Shown: piece by piece, positions 1 to 10,784 of the stretch | How the letters are laid out: the number at the start of each line of letters is the position of its first letter | Position numbering within the stretch: position 1 is the stretch's first letter | Source: JBFMFB01 sp040752115 | Lineage (GTDB): Bacteria > Pseudomonadota > Gammaproteobacteria > Burkholderiales > Sulfuricellaceae | Length of the DNA: 64,000 nucleotides | Assembly (NCBI GenBank): GCA_040752115.1 | Contig: JBFMFB010000005.1 | Coordinates: 1 to 64,000 of the forward strand | Direction: 5' to 3' | Notes under the pieces: model-generated | Told to the model about the DNA's origin: nothing | Database searches by the model: none | Seen by the model: the letters and a program-made list of their open reading frames with translations, nothing else | Made by a program: the position numbers and the translations under genes

Positions 1-47
1 GACCGCTTTTTTTATTTTCTGCTGCTTTGCTCGCGCGTGAGGCATGA
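1..47 (+). CDS. 3' end of an upstream gene (partial)
   Basis: One frame stays open from the left edge and stops at a TGA whose bases overlap the ATG of the next gene (ATGA, 44-47). The short visible tail is hydrophobic and ends in Ala-Arg-Glu-Ala. AddA/RecB-like helicases are usually encoded directly after a PD-(D/E)XK nuclease of the AddB type, so this could be that gene's end. Too little is visible to name it; a different frame, stopping at 38-40, is also possible. Confidence 0.25.
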   Translation, partial: PLFLFSAALLAREA

Positions 48-3000
48 CAGAATCCTTCGACAACCGTACCGCCCTCGACCCCGCCCGCAGCGTCGTGATC
101 GAGGCCTGTGCCGGCAGCGGCAAGACCTGGCTGTTGGTATCCCGCATCGTGCGGCTGCTTCTGGCGGGCGCCGAGCCTTCCGAAATCCTGGCGATCACTT
201 TCACGCGCAAGGCGGCGCAGGAAATGGAATCGCGCCTGCGCGAATGGCTGCGCCTCCTGGCGGTGGGGACGGATGCGGAAGTTCGGCGCTTTTTGCAGGA
301 GCGGGCGCTGTCCGGGGAGGAAATCGAGGCGGCGCTGCCGCGCGCGCGCCAGTTGTACGAAACTGTCCTTTCCGCGCAGCCCGCGCTCACCATCAACACG
401 TTCCACGGCTGGTTCCTGCAACTGCTGCAGCGCGCCCCGCTGGACAGTGCCGCCGCCGGCAACTTTTCCCTGCTCGATCAGACTTCGACCCTGCTGGAAG
501 AAGCTTGGCAGAACTTCGCCGAAGACCTGGCCGCCGGGGGGCAGGGCGAAACCGCATCACGGCTCCAGGCGCTGTTCCGCGACTACGGCCTGAGCAACAC
601 CCGCAAGCTGCTGCTGAACTTCGTCGCCAAGCGTGCCGAATGGTGGGCCTACACCGGCAGCCGGCGCGACCCGGTGGACTATGCCGCGGAGAATCTGCGC
701 CGCGAACTCGGCGTGGATCCCGGCGAGAACGTGCTGGCGGCGTTGTTTTCCGATGCCGCGCTCATGCTGGATTTGCAGTCGTACCTGGGGCTGCTGGAGA
801 GCAATACTGACAAGGACCGGGAGCTCGCTGCTGAGCTTGCGTGCGCGCTGCAAGCGCCGGAGGAAAACCGGCGCCGGTTCGATCTGCTGCGCCAGGTCTT
901 TTTCACCCAGAAGGGCGAGCCGAGGAAGCGCAAGGCTAGCAAGGAACAGGCCAAACGCCTGACCGAGGCGGGCGAGACAAGGCTGCTCGAGCTGCATGCC
1001 ATCCTTTGCGCCAGGCTGGAAGAGGCGAAGGACCGGCTCGCCGTGCAGGCAGCCTGGCGCTTCAATCTGGCCGGACTTTCCTGCGGCGCCGGGCTGCTTG
1101 CGGCCTATCAGCGCCTGAAGGAAGAGCGCCAGCAGCTCGATTTCACCGATGTGGAGTGGCGCGCCTGGCAGCTGCTTAACCGCGGCGACCATGCCGAATA
1201 CATGCAATACAAACTGGATAGCCGCTACCGCCATATCCTGCTCGACGAATTCCAGGATACCAACCCCCTGCAATGGCAGGTAATGCAGTCCTGGCTCGCC
1301 GCCTCGGCCGCCGCGGACAGGCGGCCGACGGTGTTCGTGGTGGGCGATCCGAAGCAGTCCATCTACCGCTTTCGCCGCGCCGAGGCGCGGCTGTTCGACA
1401 TCGCCGCCGACTACCTTGAGCGGCATTTCGGCGCGGCGCGGCTTTCCCAGAATACCTCCCGCCGCAGCGCCCCCGCGGTGATCGAGGCGGTCAACCGCGT
1501 GTTCGCCGCAGAGCCGGAGTTTTCCGGCTTCAAGCCGCACGCGGCGCACCATCTGGAGCTGCCCGGGACAGTGGAGGTGCTGCCGCTGTCCGGCGCCGGT
1601 GCGGTTTCCGAGCCGGAGGCCCGCGAGCCGGGATTGGCCCTGCGCGACCCCTTGCGCGAACCCCGCGCGGACGCGGAGGATGTGCGCCGCGAGGGGGAGG
1701 CCGAACAGCTTGCGGCGAAGATTGCCGCCATCGTCAGCGCCTGGTCGGTTGCCGACGAAAGCGGCGGCCTGCGGCCGGCCGAATACCGCGACATCCTGCT
1801 GCTGGTGCGTCGGCGCACCTGGCTCGCGACGTACGAGCGGGCGCTGCGGACGGCGCGCATCCCGTACCTCAGCTCGCGCCGGGGCGGCCTGCTGGACACC
1901 CTGGAATGCAGCGATCTTTCCGCCCTGCTCGAATTCCTGATCACGCCCTTCGCCGATCTGAAGCTCGCCCAGGTGTTGCGCTCGCCGCTGTTCGGCTGCG
2001 GCGACGAGGACCTGATGATCCTCGCCGCCGGCGCACAGGGCGCGGAGGACGGGAACGGCACGTGGTGGCGGCGCCTGGCTCGCGCCGGGGAGAAAGGCCG
2101 CGCCGGGGCGAGCCTGCAGCGCGCGCTGCGGCTGCTCAAGGGCTGGCAGGAACTGGCAGACAGGCTGCCGGTGCACGATCTGCTCGATCGGATCTATTTC
2201 GAAGGGGAGGTGCTCGCGCGCTACCGTGCGGCGGTGCCGGAAGCCATGGCCGAGGCGGTGGCGGCCAACCTGCACGCCTTCCTGGAGCTGGCCTTGGCCA
2301 TGGACAGCGGCCGCTATCCCAGCCTCGCCCGCTTTCTCAACGAGGTGGCGAGCCTGCGCCGGGCGGCGGAGGAATCGCCGGACGAGGGGCCGGTCGGCGA
2401 TGCCGGGAACGCAGTGCGCATCCTCACCGTCCACGGCGCGAAGGGGCTGGAGGCGCCGATCGTGTGGCTGCTGGACGCCAATGCCGCCGACCGCAACGAG
2501 GGCGGCTATCGCGTGTTGCTGGACTGGCCGCCAGACAGCGCCACGCCGCGCCATTTCTCCCTGTTTGGCCGGAGGGAGGAGCTGGGGCGCGGCCGGGAGG
2601 CGTATCTGGCCGAGGAAGCCGCCCACGCCCGGCGCGAGGATTTCAACCTGCTCTATGTCGCCATGACCCGCCCGCGCCAGGCGCTGATCGTGAGCGGGTG
2701 CGACGGCGGCAGGGCGAAGAAGGATGGCGAAGAATCTGCAAGTGGCAGCTGGTACGGGAAGGTCAAGGCTGCTCTGGAGCAGGCCGCGCCCGCTGTCATG
2801 CCGCAGGCGGAAACGGAATGGAGCCCGGCTCCCGGTTCACCTCACGGCAGCGAACAGGCCGGCGCGGCGGAGGCGCCCTCACCGCCCGCCACCGGCCGCC
2901 GGGATGTTTCCTGCCTGAGCGCGGCGCGGCGCTATGGCATCAATCTGCACGCGCTGCTGGAGCGGCTCGGCCAGGCCGATTTGTCCGGGAAGGCCGCGTT

Positions 3001-3394
3001 CGCGGCGCAAAGGGCGGCAATGCAAGCGAAGCTGGGGCTCGCCGACGAGGAATTCGGGCGGCTCTGGGACAACGCCGTGAGCCTGCTGCAAGCGCCGCAC
3101 CTCAGGCGTTTCTTCGATCCGGCGCAGTATCGCAGGGCCTACAGCGAAGTGCCGTATCAGACCGCGGCGGGCGAAACCCGCCGCATCGACCGCCTGGTGG
3201 AGTTCGAGGATTGCGTCTGGATTCTGGACTACAAGACCGGCGGCGAGGCGGGCGCGGCGCCGGCAGCGCTGGCGGCGCCCCACCTCGGCCAGATCGAAGG
3301 ATACCGCCGCGCGATGCAGGAAATTTTCCCCGGCAAGCCGGTGCGCTGCGCGCTGGTTTTCGGCGGAGGGATGCTGTACGAAGTGGAGGGGTAG
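44..3394 (+). CDS. UvrD/REP-family helicase-nuclease (AddA/RecB-like exonuclease V subunit)
   Basis: This is a large ATP-dependent helicase fused to a nuclease, expected to process double-strand DNA ends for recombination together with an AddB-type partner encoded just upstream of the window. The Walker A motif ACAGSGKT lies at residues 21-28. The UvrD motif II LLDEFQDTN lies near residue 400, GDPKQSIYRFRRAE near 440, TVHGAKGLE near 795 and LLYVAMTRPRQ near 870. The C-terminal PD-(D/E)XK nuclease signature (DRLVEFED followed by LDYKTGG) is at about 1050-1066. The 1116-residue length suits the family. The start ATG overlaps the preceding stop, which suggests translational coupling. AddA and RecB-like names are both used for betaproteobacterial members, so no symbol is given. 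Confidence 0.9.
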   Translation: MTESFDNRTALDPARSVVIEACAGSGKTWLLVSRIVRLLLAGAEPSEILAITFTRKAAQEMESRLREWLRLLAVGTDAEVRRFLQERALSGEEIEAALPRARQLYETVLSAQPALTINTFHGWFLQLLQRAPLDSAAAGNFSLLDQTSTLLEEAWQNFAEDLAAGGQGETASRLQALFRDYGLSNTRKLLLNFVAKRAEWWAYTGSRRDPVDYAAENLRRELGVDPGENVLAALFSDAALMLDLQSYLGLLESNTDKDRELAAELACALQAPEENRRRFDLLRQVFFTQKGEPRKRKASKEQAKRLTEAGETRLLELHAILCARLEEAKDRLAVQAAWRFNLAGLSCGAGLLAAYQRLKEERQQLDFTDVEWRAWQLLNRGDHAEYMQYKLDSRYRHILLDEFQDTNPLQWQVMQSWLAASAAADRRPTVFVVGDPKQSIYRFRRAEARLFDIAADYLERHFGAARLSQNTSRRSAPAVIEAVNRVFAAEPEFSGFKPHAAHHLELPGTVEVLPLSGAGAVSEPEAREPGLALRDPLREPRADAEDVRREGEAEQLAAKIAAIVSAWSVADESGGLRPAEYRDILLLVRRRTWLATYERALRTARIPYLSSRRGGLLDTLECSDLSALLEFLITPFADLKLAQVLRSPLFGCGDEDLMILAAGAQGAEDGNGTWWRRLARAGEKGRAGASLQRALRLLKGWQELADRLPVHDLLDRIYFEGEVLARYRAAVPEAMAEAVAANLHAFLELALAMDSGRYPSLARFLNEVASLRRAAEESPDEGPVGDAGNAVRILTVHGAKGLEAPIVWLLDANAADRNEGGYRVLLDWPPDSATPRHFSLFGRREELGRGREAYLAEEAAHARREDFNLLYVAMTRPRQALIVSGCDGGRAKKDGEESASGSWYGKVKAALEQAAPAVMPQAETEWSPAPGSPHGSEQAGAAEAPSPPATGRRDVSCLSAARRYGINLHALLERLGQADLSGKAAFAAQRAAMQAKLGLADEEFGRLWDNAVSLLQAPHLRRFFDPAQYRRAYSEVPYQTAAGETRRIDRLVEFEDCVWILDYKTGGEAGAAPAALAAPHLGQIEGYRRAMQEIFPGKPVRCALVFGGGMLYEVEG

Positions 3395-3395
3395 C

Positions 3396-3436
3396 GGGAA
3401 TCCCCCCTCCCCCCCTTTATCAAGGGGGGAATCCTC
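3396..3436. repeat. G/C-rich palindromic repeat, possible terminator
   Basis: Directly after the helicase stop, a C-run, TT, a four-base loop TATC, AA and a G-run form an eight-base-pair stem (CCCCCCTT with AAGGGGGG). This repeat family recurs inside hsdR and hsdM in this window. Lying between two convergent genes, it could work as a terminator, but no T-run follows on either strand. Confidence 0.6.
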
Positions 3437-3487
3437 TCGCGCCGGCTCTTGTCGGAGGGGATGCTGCTGCGTATTCCGCCGAATGCC

Positions 3488-4969
<1,482 letters not shown>

Positions 4970-5115
4970 TTGGATATCTCCTGAGATCGGCCTGCCGAGG
5001 CAAAAATGCTCGGAACCGGTCTAGGCAGATAGTGGTAAAAAATTCGGGGTGCTAATGGGAACCACGACGGCTTTGATACGCAGACCGGATTGCGCGACAA
5101 CAAATCCTGCGCGCG

Positions 5116-5143
5116 ATTATACGCATAACTCCGCGAAGCGCAA
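5116..5143 (-). promoter_or_regulatory. sigma-70 promoter of rhlE
   Basis: On the minus strand a perfect TATAAT (-10) at 5116-5121 lies 16 bases downstream of TTGCGC (-35) at 5138-5143. Transcription would begin near 5109, giving a leader of about 140 nucleotides before rhlE. The adjoining 4970-5254 interval holds nothing else I recognise. Confidence 0.65.
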
Positions 5144-5254
5144 GCGAATTTTCATGCTGGGCTTTGCCAGCATGCGAAATCGGGGTCTTCCGTTCACGCA
5201 TAGTGCCTGAGCTGGCGTCGATCACTCAGCACCTTCAAGTTTGTGTGTTGCGCC

Positions 5255-5884
5255 CTAACTTCGGAGCGAAAGAATGAAAAGCACAACCAGATTGTAAACG
5301 GCGTGGCCCACCCAGGACATGGCCCAAGACCCTGTTGCGTTGCGAATCTCGCCCAGCAGCGCGCCGACCCAAATCATGTAAACGCTAAGCAGAAGATAGA
5401 AGGATACCTCGGCAGCGGTTTGCGCGATGACGGGTCCCAAGTGTCCGACACCGAATGCGGCCGATGTCGCCATCACAACCACCTGCTCGGATAGCTGCTG
5501 TTTTTCCAGCCATCGGAACATGACTTGCCGAAACAGCAATTCCTCGGCTCCCGTAATCGCGATGACGCCCGGAAGGACAGCCAGGATGTTCAGTGTCGCC
5601 GCATCATAGGGAACCGGTATTTTGAAGAGCCTCAGAAAGTAGGCCGCAATTACGGCACTTCCGAGCAGCAAGACAAGAAGCGCTGCCCAATGGCGACTTG
5701 GCTGACGCGGCCTGATATTCCAGCCTGGTCTAACGATCAGCGCGCCGAACCCTGTCGCGAAAGCGGCAACTACATTGCTCGCGCTACCGTCCGGAGACAA
5801 CCATAGCGCGGTCCAGAGGGCCGCGTAGAAGGCGAGGGTTGTGAAGCCAAACTGGATTAGCGGACGCGTCATCGGGTTTCCCAA
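5255..5884 (-). CDS. CPBP-family intramembrane metalloprotease
   Basis: This is a multi-pass membrane protein of the CPBP (Abi/CAAX protease-like) family, 209 residues long. The family signature EELLFR is near residue 115. A second motif has FGVGHLG, and a third conserved His lies in a WVGHAVYN helix near the C-terminus; these supply the glutamates and histidines expected at the membrane-embedded active site. Several hydrophobic segments alternate with short loops. The substrate cannot be predicted: family members range from prenyl-protein proteases to bacteriocin self-immunity proteins. It lies downstream of rhlE's promoter on the same strand and is probably transcribed on its own. Confidence 0.85.
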   Translation of the reverse strand: MGNPMTRPLIQFGFTTLAFYAALWTALWLSPDGSASNVVAAFATGFGALIVRPGWNIRPRQPSRHWAALLVLLLGSAVIAAYFLRLFKIPVPYDAATLNILAVLPGVIAITGAEELLFRQVMFRWLEKQQLSEQVVVMATSAAFGVGHLGPVIAQTAAEVSFYLLLSVYMIWVGALLGEIRNATGSWAMSWVGHAVYNLVVLFILSLRS

Positions 5885-6079
5885 TCACCTGATTTCCGCG
5901 CTAGGCAGTTCCCATTCGTGCCAATACGCGGAGTCAATCTCGTGCGTGATGAGAACTGCGGCGCTCGGTAAGTAGAGCCAAGGCGGATGATGTGTCGATC
6001 GCATCTATTTCCAGACCGACGATCCGCTAATTTTGTGAGGTAAACCCCCGGCTTTGCCGGCGGTAATTTAACTCATGTT

Positions 6080-6100
6080 GCCCGTCCTTGCGGACGGGGC
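6080..6100 (-). terminator. hairpin downstream of the ABC exporter
   Basis: A stem of GCCCGTCC and GGACGGG with a short TTGC loop lies just after the permease stop on the minus strand. No clear T-run follows, so terminator activity is tentative. The rest of 5885-6079 shows a second smaller GC hairpin near 6045-6065 and no gene. Confidence 0.3.
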
Positions 6101-6119
6101 ACACGTTTTGTTGGGCGCA

Positions 6120-8489
6120 CTACTCATACGCCAGTGCATCGCGCGTCGACACCTGGATGGCACGTTGCGCCGGGATGCGGCTTGCCATCCAGCCGAAGAT
6201 CAAGGTGGTTGCCAGCGTAATCAGGAATCCCTCTGCACTGAAAACATAGCGCAACACCGCACCCTCACCCAGCATCAACTTGCCGAAGAAGACCGCCGCG
6301 ACCTTGCTCAACGGCCACGCTAATAGCAACCCCAGCAGAATGCTGGCCACGCTTGAAATCATGCCCTCGGCGACAAAGAGCTGAAATATCATCTTCGGGG
6401 TGGCGCCTATCGCTCGGAGAACACCGATTTCGCGAGTTCGCTCCAGGATGCTGATGCCTATTGCCGAAGCCATTCCCAGCGCACTGACCACCAGCACCAA
6501 CAAAGAGAGGAAGACTATGGTTGTCAGAATGATGTTGAGGTGATCGTAGATGACCTTCACCCGCTCCGCCTGCGACATCACATAGAGAACATTGAGGTCG
6601 GAGGGTGCAATCGCCGCTTCGATCTCGCCTTTCAGCGCCATCACCTTGTCATAGCTTTTTTCCTTCGCCACGAACATCAGGCTGTTGATGTGGTGATCCG
6701 GATTGGCAAACGTGTCGTAGTGAGTCCGATCGATGTAGATTTTGGCTTTTTCCAGTTCCTCGACAACGCCGACCAGCTTGACCGTGCGTGAACGGCCGCC
6801 AAGCTCCAGTGACAGATTGCTGCCGATGGCGGGGTTCCCATACAGTTCCCGCGCCTGCTGGTTCACGACGACTTCCGGTTCCTCGGAGTGCTGCAGCCAG
6901 CGCCCCGCGACGATTCTGGGCTTGAACAGATCCGTGTCGTACGGCAGCGCCACGATGCCCATGCCCGTGTCCGTCGATACCACCTGCGACTGCAACACGC
7001 CACGGCCACCATTCCAGGTCTCGATTCGATCTACATTCTTTATTCCGCTGAAGGCCGACAGGGCGCGTTCGCGGGATATCTGGTTTTTCAAGACCACCTG
7101 CACGTCGTGTTTCATGCTGCGATTGAAATCCGCCAGCAGCAGCGCCAGGGATGCGCGGACATTGAAACCGGTACTGAAAATGGCGACTCCCAGCGCCATG
7201 GTCGCTATGGTGATAGCCAGGCGTTTCTTTTGCCGCAGGCTGTTGCGGAGAGCCAACAGCAAGGTACGCGGCATCCACGATGGCGCGGCCTTCTCCGTCG
7301 TTGCGCCCGTGCCGCCCGGTGCGATGCCGTAGTCGCTCAGCGCCTCGTGTACGGATACGTTGATCCCCTTCATGATGGCGGGCAGCGACAGCAGGATGGG
7401 TAGCAGCAACGTGGCGGCGATCAGCGCAACGTACAAATGCATCGGGAGGTGCCGGGTCAGTATCTCGAAGTTGAGCTTGCCGGCCACGAAATACGAAAAT
7501 GCGTAACCCGACGATACGGCCAATGGCATCGCAATCACGCCGGCGGAAAGGCCAAGCACCGCCACCATGGTCAGATAGATGGTCAGCACCTGCCGGCGCG
7601 AGGCGCCGATGGCCTTGAATATGCCGATTTGGCGCACCTGCTTGGCCAGAATCGAGGCCATCAATTGCGAAACCAGCACGGCGCCCATCAGAAACGCCAG
7701 CAAGCCGATGCCCCCTTGCAGAAGCAGCAGCGTATCGAGCTGCCATTGGTGCGGGTGCGCATTGAATGTTGGAATTGTTACGGTGGCAACCCGAATTCCC
7801 TGAGACTCGAAGTCAGCGAGCAAAGCATCGACCGCCGTTTGCACCTCCTTCTTCGTCTTCACATCGTTCAGCCGCACCAGCAGTCTCCGGTTGACGGGTT
7901 CTCCGGTGATATCCGCATAGGTTCGTTTATCGACATAGGCGTAGATGAAATGATCCTGTGTCGCGGGCGCCTGGGCCGGATCGAAGGCGATTCCGGTAAT
8001 CGGTACGTCGAGTACGCGATTTCCTGCACGGACCCGGGCGTGGGAGCCGAGAGCGAGATTGGATATCAGGCGTCCATCACGCTCGATCAGCATGGTCCCC
8101 GGCGCCGGGACCCTGCTTCCTTCCTGGTTGTAAATGAGCGCCATCGAAGGCTTGTCGAAGTCCTCGACGCCGAACAGCCACAGCGTTATCCAGTCGTTGG
8201 GATAGACCTCGATCCGCTGCATGGACAAGTCGCGGAATTCCGCGCTTTCGATCCCGGGGCGGCTGCGCAGGGCGGTCAAATCCAGCCGTGCGAAGTCTTT
8301 CGAGCTGAAGATGGCGTGCGGCGGGCGCGTTTGGGTGAAGTTTTCGCTCAGATCACGGGTGAGGATGGTATACGACACCAGGATTCCGCCCACCCCCCAC
8401 AAACCGATCGCCAGCGCCAGGACGACCAGTAAGGTTCGGGCGGGCGAGCTGCGCAAATCGCCGAAAACTTTTCTAATCTGCATGTTCAT
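6120..8489 (-). CDS. ABC transporter permease, FtsX/MacB-like (two FtsX domains)
   Basis: This 789-residue inner-membrane permease has a transmembrane helix near residues 17-40, a long periplasmic domain, three helices around 260-380, another membrane anchor near 420, a second periplasmic region and a final three-helix FtsX domain (about 640-785). The duplicated FtsX layout fits the MacB/LolCE-like group that exports or extrudes lipids, lipoproteins or peptides using force from the ATPase. The ATPase gene lies 14 bases upstream in the same operon, and a TetR gene is divergent from both. The cargo is unknown. A periplasmic adaptor of the MacA type is not present here. Confidence 0.88.
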   Translation of the reverse strand: MNMQIRKVFGDLRSSPARTLLVVLALAIGLWGVGGILVSYTILTRDLSENFTQTRPPHAIFSSKDFARLDLTALRSRPGIESAEFRDLSMQRIEVYPNDWITLWLFGVEDFDKPSMALIYNQEGSRVPAPGTMLIERDGRLISNLALGSHARVRAGNRVLDVPITGIAFDPAQAPATQDHFIYAYVDKRTYADITGEPVNRRLLVRLNDVKTKKEVQTAVDALLADFESQGIRVATVTIPTFNAHPHQWQLDTLLLLQGGIGLLAFLMGAVLVSQLMASILAKQVRQIGIFKAIGASRRQVLTIYLTMVAVLGLSAGVIAMPLAVSSGYAFSYFVAGKLNFEILTRHLPMHLYVALIAATLLLPILLSLPAIMKGINVSVHEALSDYGIAPGGTGATTEKAAPSWMPRTLLLALRNSLRQKKRLAITIATMALGVAIFSTGFNVRASLALLLADFNRSMKHDVQVVLKNQISRERALSAFSGIKNVDRIETWNGGRGVLQSQVVSTDTGMGIVALPYDTDLFKPRIVAGRWLQHSEEPEVVVNQQARELYGNPAIGSNLSLELGGRSRTVKLVGVVEELEKAKIYIDRTHYDTFANPDHHINSLMFVAKEKSYDKVMALKGEIEAAIAPSDLNVLYVMSQAERVKVIYDHLNIILTTIVFLSLLVLVVSALGMASAIGISILERTREIGVLRAIGATPKMIFQLFVAEGMISSVASILLGLLLAWPLSKVAAVFFGKLMLGEGAVLRYVFSAEGFLITLATTLIFGWMASRIPAQRAIQVSTRDALAYE

Positions 8490-8503
8490 GGCGGCGCGCC
8501 CCG

Positions 8504-9190
8504 CTAGTGGAGGGATTTCCTTTGGTCGCTCTCGACCATGCCATCCTTGAGCGTAATGACTCGCTCGAACTCGGCGCTTGGCGCGGTATCGTGGGTTACG
8601 ACAATGACGGTTTTCCCACCGTTGACTAGGTCCTTGAACAGACTCTGGATATGCTCGGCGGTATGGCTATCCAGGTTGCCGGTCGGCTCATCCGCAACCA
8701 GGATGGGCGGATCGTTCGCCAGGGCGCGGGCGATGGCTGCACGCTGCTGCTCGCCGCCGGACAGGGCCGATGGTAGTTTGTGGCCATGCTGACCGATGCC
8801 CACTTGTTTGAGCAGCATCTCGGCGCGTGGCTGTCGTTCCTTCGTGGGAATCGCATTCACGAAGTCCATTGCCAGCAACACATTCTCAAGCACGGTGAGG
8901 GTCGGGACCAACTGAAAAAACTGGAATACGATCCCGATGTTCTTTCCGCGCCAGCTCGCCAGCTCGCTCTCGCCGAGCACATGCACGTCGGCGCCGTTAA
9001 TGACGACCTTGCCGGTGCTGGGGTGATCGATGCCGGTGAGCATATTGAGCAGGGTCGATTTTCCGCTGCCTGACTTACCAACGATCGCCACATACTCGCC
9101 GGTCGAGAATTTCAGATCGACGCCTTTGAGGGCGGTAAATCCCGATCCCGCGCCGGGGTAGGTTTTGGAAACAGTCCGAAGTTCGATCAT
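8504..9190 (-). CDS. ABC transporter ATP-binding protein, MacB/LolD-like
   Basis: This is the cytoplasmic ATPase that drives the adjacent FtsX-type permease. It shows Walker A GKSGSGKST, signature SALSGGEQQR, Walker B PPILVADEPTGNLD and an H-loop VVTHDTA. I place the start at 9190 (MIELRTVSKTY) because GAGGG lies 8-12 bases upstream and family members begin here; an in-frame extension reaches 9250 but would run into the operator-like repeats. The length of 228 residues is standard. It is probably repressed by the divergent TetR protein. Confidence 0.9.
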   Translation of the reverse strand: MIELRTVSKTYPGAGSGFTALKGVDLKFSTGEYVAIVGKSGSGKSTLLNMLTGIDHPSTGKVVINGADVHVLGESELASWRGKNIGIVFQFFQLVPTLTVLENVLLAMDFVNAIPTKERQPRAEMLLKQVGIGQHGHKLPSALSGGEQQRAAIARALANDPPILVADEPTGNLDSHTAEHIQSLFKDLVNGGKTVIVVTHDTAPSAEFERVITLKDGMVESDQRKSLH

Positions 9191-9240
9191 TTGGGGCCCT
9201 CGCGTGACGATGGACATCCTGTCCAGTGTTATTGTATAGG

Positions 9241-9267
9241 TTAAGTTCAAGAGCTTAAGTTCAGCTC
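9241..9267. promoter_or_regulatory. candidate TetR operator between divergent genes
   Basis: The sequence TTAAGTTCA occurs twice as direct repeats (9241-9249 and 9255-9263). The second copy sits inside an imperfect 17-base palindrome, GAGC-TTAAGTTCA-GCTC (9251-9267, 14 of 17 positions symmetric). The location between the tetR gene and the ABC operon fits an operator acting on both. Confidence 0.45.
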
Positions 9268-9326
9268 AACCGACAGCGAGCCGGTAATTGACCAATTCTG
9301 GACAAGGGGACGGCATCCGTCCCGAA

Positions 9327-9923
9327 ATGAGACGGTGCATGAGCGGAAATACGAGAACAAAGACGGCTGACCGGCGCGTTGCACGCACGCAGGGCGCACT
9401 GCGCGAGGCGCTGATCGCACTGATTCTCGAACGCGGCTGGGATGAAACCAGTGTGCAGGATGTGTGCGATCGCGCCAATGTCGGGCGCTCGACTTTTTAT
9501 ACGTACTTCGCCAGCAAGGAGAAGCTGCTCATCAGCGGTTTCGCCGAGCTGCGCAAAGCGCTACGCGCACTGGAGCGAAGCCCGACCGAGCCGGGTGCTC
9601 CACTTTTCGGATTTATACGGGGCCTTATCGAGCACGTGGGCGAACATCAGCGCCTGTTTCGCGCCGTGATCGGAAAACGTAGCGGGATCGTGATCCAGCG
9701 GCGCTTCCGCCAGTTTCTGATCGATCTCGTCAAAGAAGACCTCGTTGCAGGCGGCATTCCGGCAGCCCGGCGAGACGCGGCCGCGCACTATATCGCCGGC
9801 GCGCTATTCGAGTTGCTGACCTGGTGGGTCGATTCACGTAGCGCGCTCGCCCCGCACGATCTGGAAGCAGTCTTCCGTGACCTGACGACGCCGGCACTCG
9901 GCGCCCTGCAGGGAGCCGGGTGA
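9327..9923 (+). CDS. TetR/AcrR-family transcriptional regulator
   Basis: The N-terminal helix-turn-helix reads through SVQDVCDRANVGRSTFYTYF, followed by KEKLL, which is the classic TetR DNA-binding pattern. The C-terminal part is the variable ligand-binding and dimer domain. The protein is about 198 residues from this ATG. A second ATG at 9339 has a weak GAGACGG upstream, and a TTG at 9288 would extend it, so the start is uncertain. Being divergent from the FtsX-type ABC genes, it most likely represses them and itself through the palindromic site in between. Confidence 0.85.
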   Translation: MRRCMSGNTRTKTADRRVARTQGALREALIALILERGWDETSVQDVCDRANVGRSTFYTYFASKEKLLISGFAELRKALRALERSPTEPGAPLFGFIRGLIEHVGEHQRLFRAVIGKRSGIVIQRRFRQFLIDLVKEDLVAGGIPAARRDAAAHYIAGALFELLTWWVDSRSALAPHDLEAVFRDLTTPALGALQGAG

Positions 9924-10144
9924 GACGAAGCGCCACCGCTCGCAATGCGCTTGGGGTGCCGCTTGTGGAGGATCCTTCGAAAGGACATCAAGCCGAGGGG
10001 GCTGCTTTCGCTTGAGACTGTCCTTTTTCCAGGGGTTTGAACCTCCGCTTCGATCGCGATAGCCAGCGCGGTGGCTGGGCCTGCCCGATATGCTGGGCGG
10101 GCCAGGCGCGGTTTCTCGCGCCAAAATCTTTGTGCCTATAGTCA

Positions 10145-10648
10145 TCAAGACGTCCGTCCGCCCGGTGGAGGTATGCCCGTTGCTTGCCAACTAACCAGCC
10201 TGCTCCGCATCCGCTTGTAGTGCGAGCCCTGCCAGTAGACCCGCCCGCAGGCCGGGCAGGCCAGCCGCGGCTCATTGGGGCGGCGGGCGTCCGCCGGGAT
10301 CATCAATATCTGTTCGGGGGTCGCGGCGACCAGGGCGGCATTGTCCTCCAGGCAGCGGGTGAAGGCATGTTTCAGCCAGTCCAGTTCGAAGCGCGATTTC
10401 AATACCTGCGCCTGGGCATCGAGCGAGCCGAAGGGGAGCAGCACGGCGCGTCCCGCGGCGGCCTTGTGTTCCATGATTCGGTAATCGGCGGTGAGCAGCC
10501 AGCGATCTTCGGCGGCGGCCTGGCGCAAGATTTCCGCATCGCTGGCGTGATTGTCGGCCAGCGCGGTATCAAAGCCGGCGGCGCGTAGATAGCGGCCGAA
10601 GCGTGCGAGCATCGCATCGCAGAGGAAACGGGGGAGAAGGTTCGCCAC
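10145..10648 (-). CDS. Mut7-C RNase domain (PIN-like) protein
   Basis: The protein starts with a PIN-like half, FLCDAMLARFGRYLRAAG followed by DAEIL and a conserved TADYRIM stretch, and ends with a zinc-ribbon-like half containing ACPACGRVYWQGSHYKRM. This is the Mut7-C (DUF82) layout, predicted to be a ribonuclease. I prefer the GTG at 10648 because a TATAAT on the minus strand at 10690-10695 would put transcription start near 10683. A GTG at 10684 gives a version 12 residues longer. It converges on tetR, and the 221 bases between them hold nothing recognisable. Confidence 0.8.
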   Translation of the reverse strand: MANLLPRFLCDAMLARFGRYLRAAGFDTALADNHASDAEILRQAAAEDRWLLTADYRIMEHKAAAGRAVLLPFGSLDAQAQVLKSRFELDWLKHAFTRCLEDNAALVAATPEQILMIPADARRPNEPRLACPACGRVYWQGSHYKRMRSRLVSWQATGIPPPGGRTS

Positions 10649-10784
10649 AGTGGGTTCTCGCGCTTTCCGGCTGGCCAGTGTCACGGTAGATTATAGCGCG
10701 GAACCGGCGCTCCCTTTTGCAGCCAAATGGTTGTAGCCGATTCGCGTCGGCTCGGTTTTATTCAACTTGCCGAAGGAGAGCGTC

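Noticed and set aside
557..2626. Long minus-strand open frame opposite the helicase-nuclease gene
   Set aside because: It has no recognisable motif, is rich in Arg, Gln, Gly and Ala, and mirrors a clearly real plus-strand gene. This is a typical shadow in high-GC DNA.
3396..3436. CRISPR-like repeats
   Set aside because: The G/C-rich palindromes are scattered and not separated by regular unique spacers; no cas gene is present.
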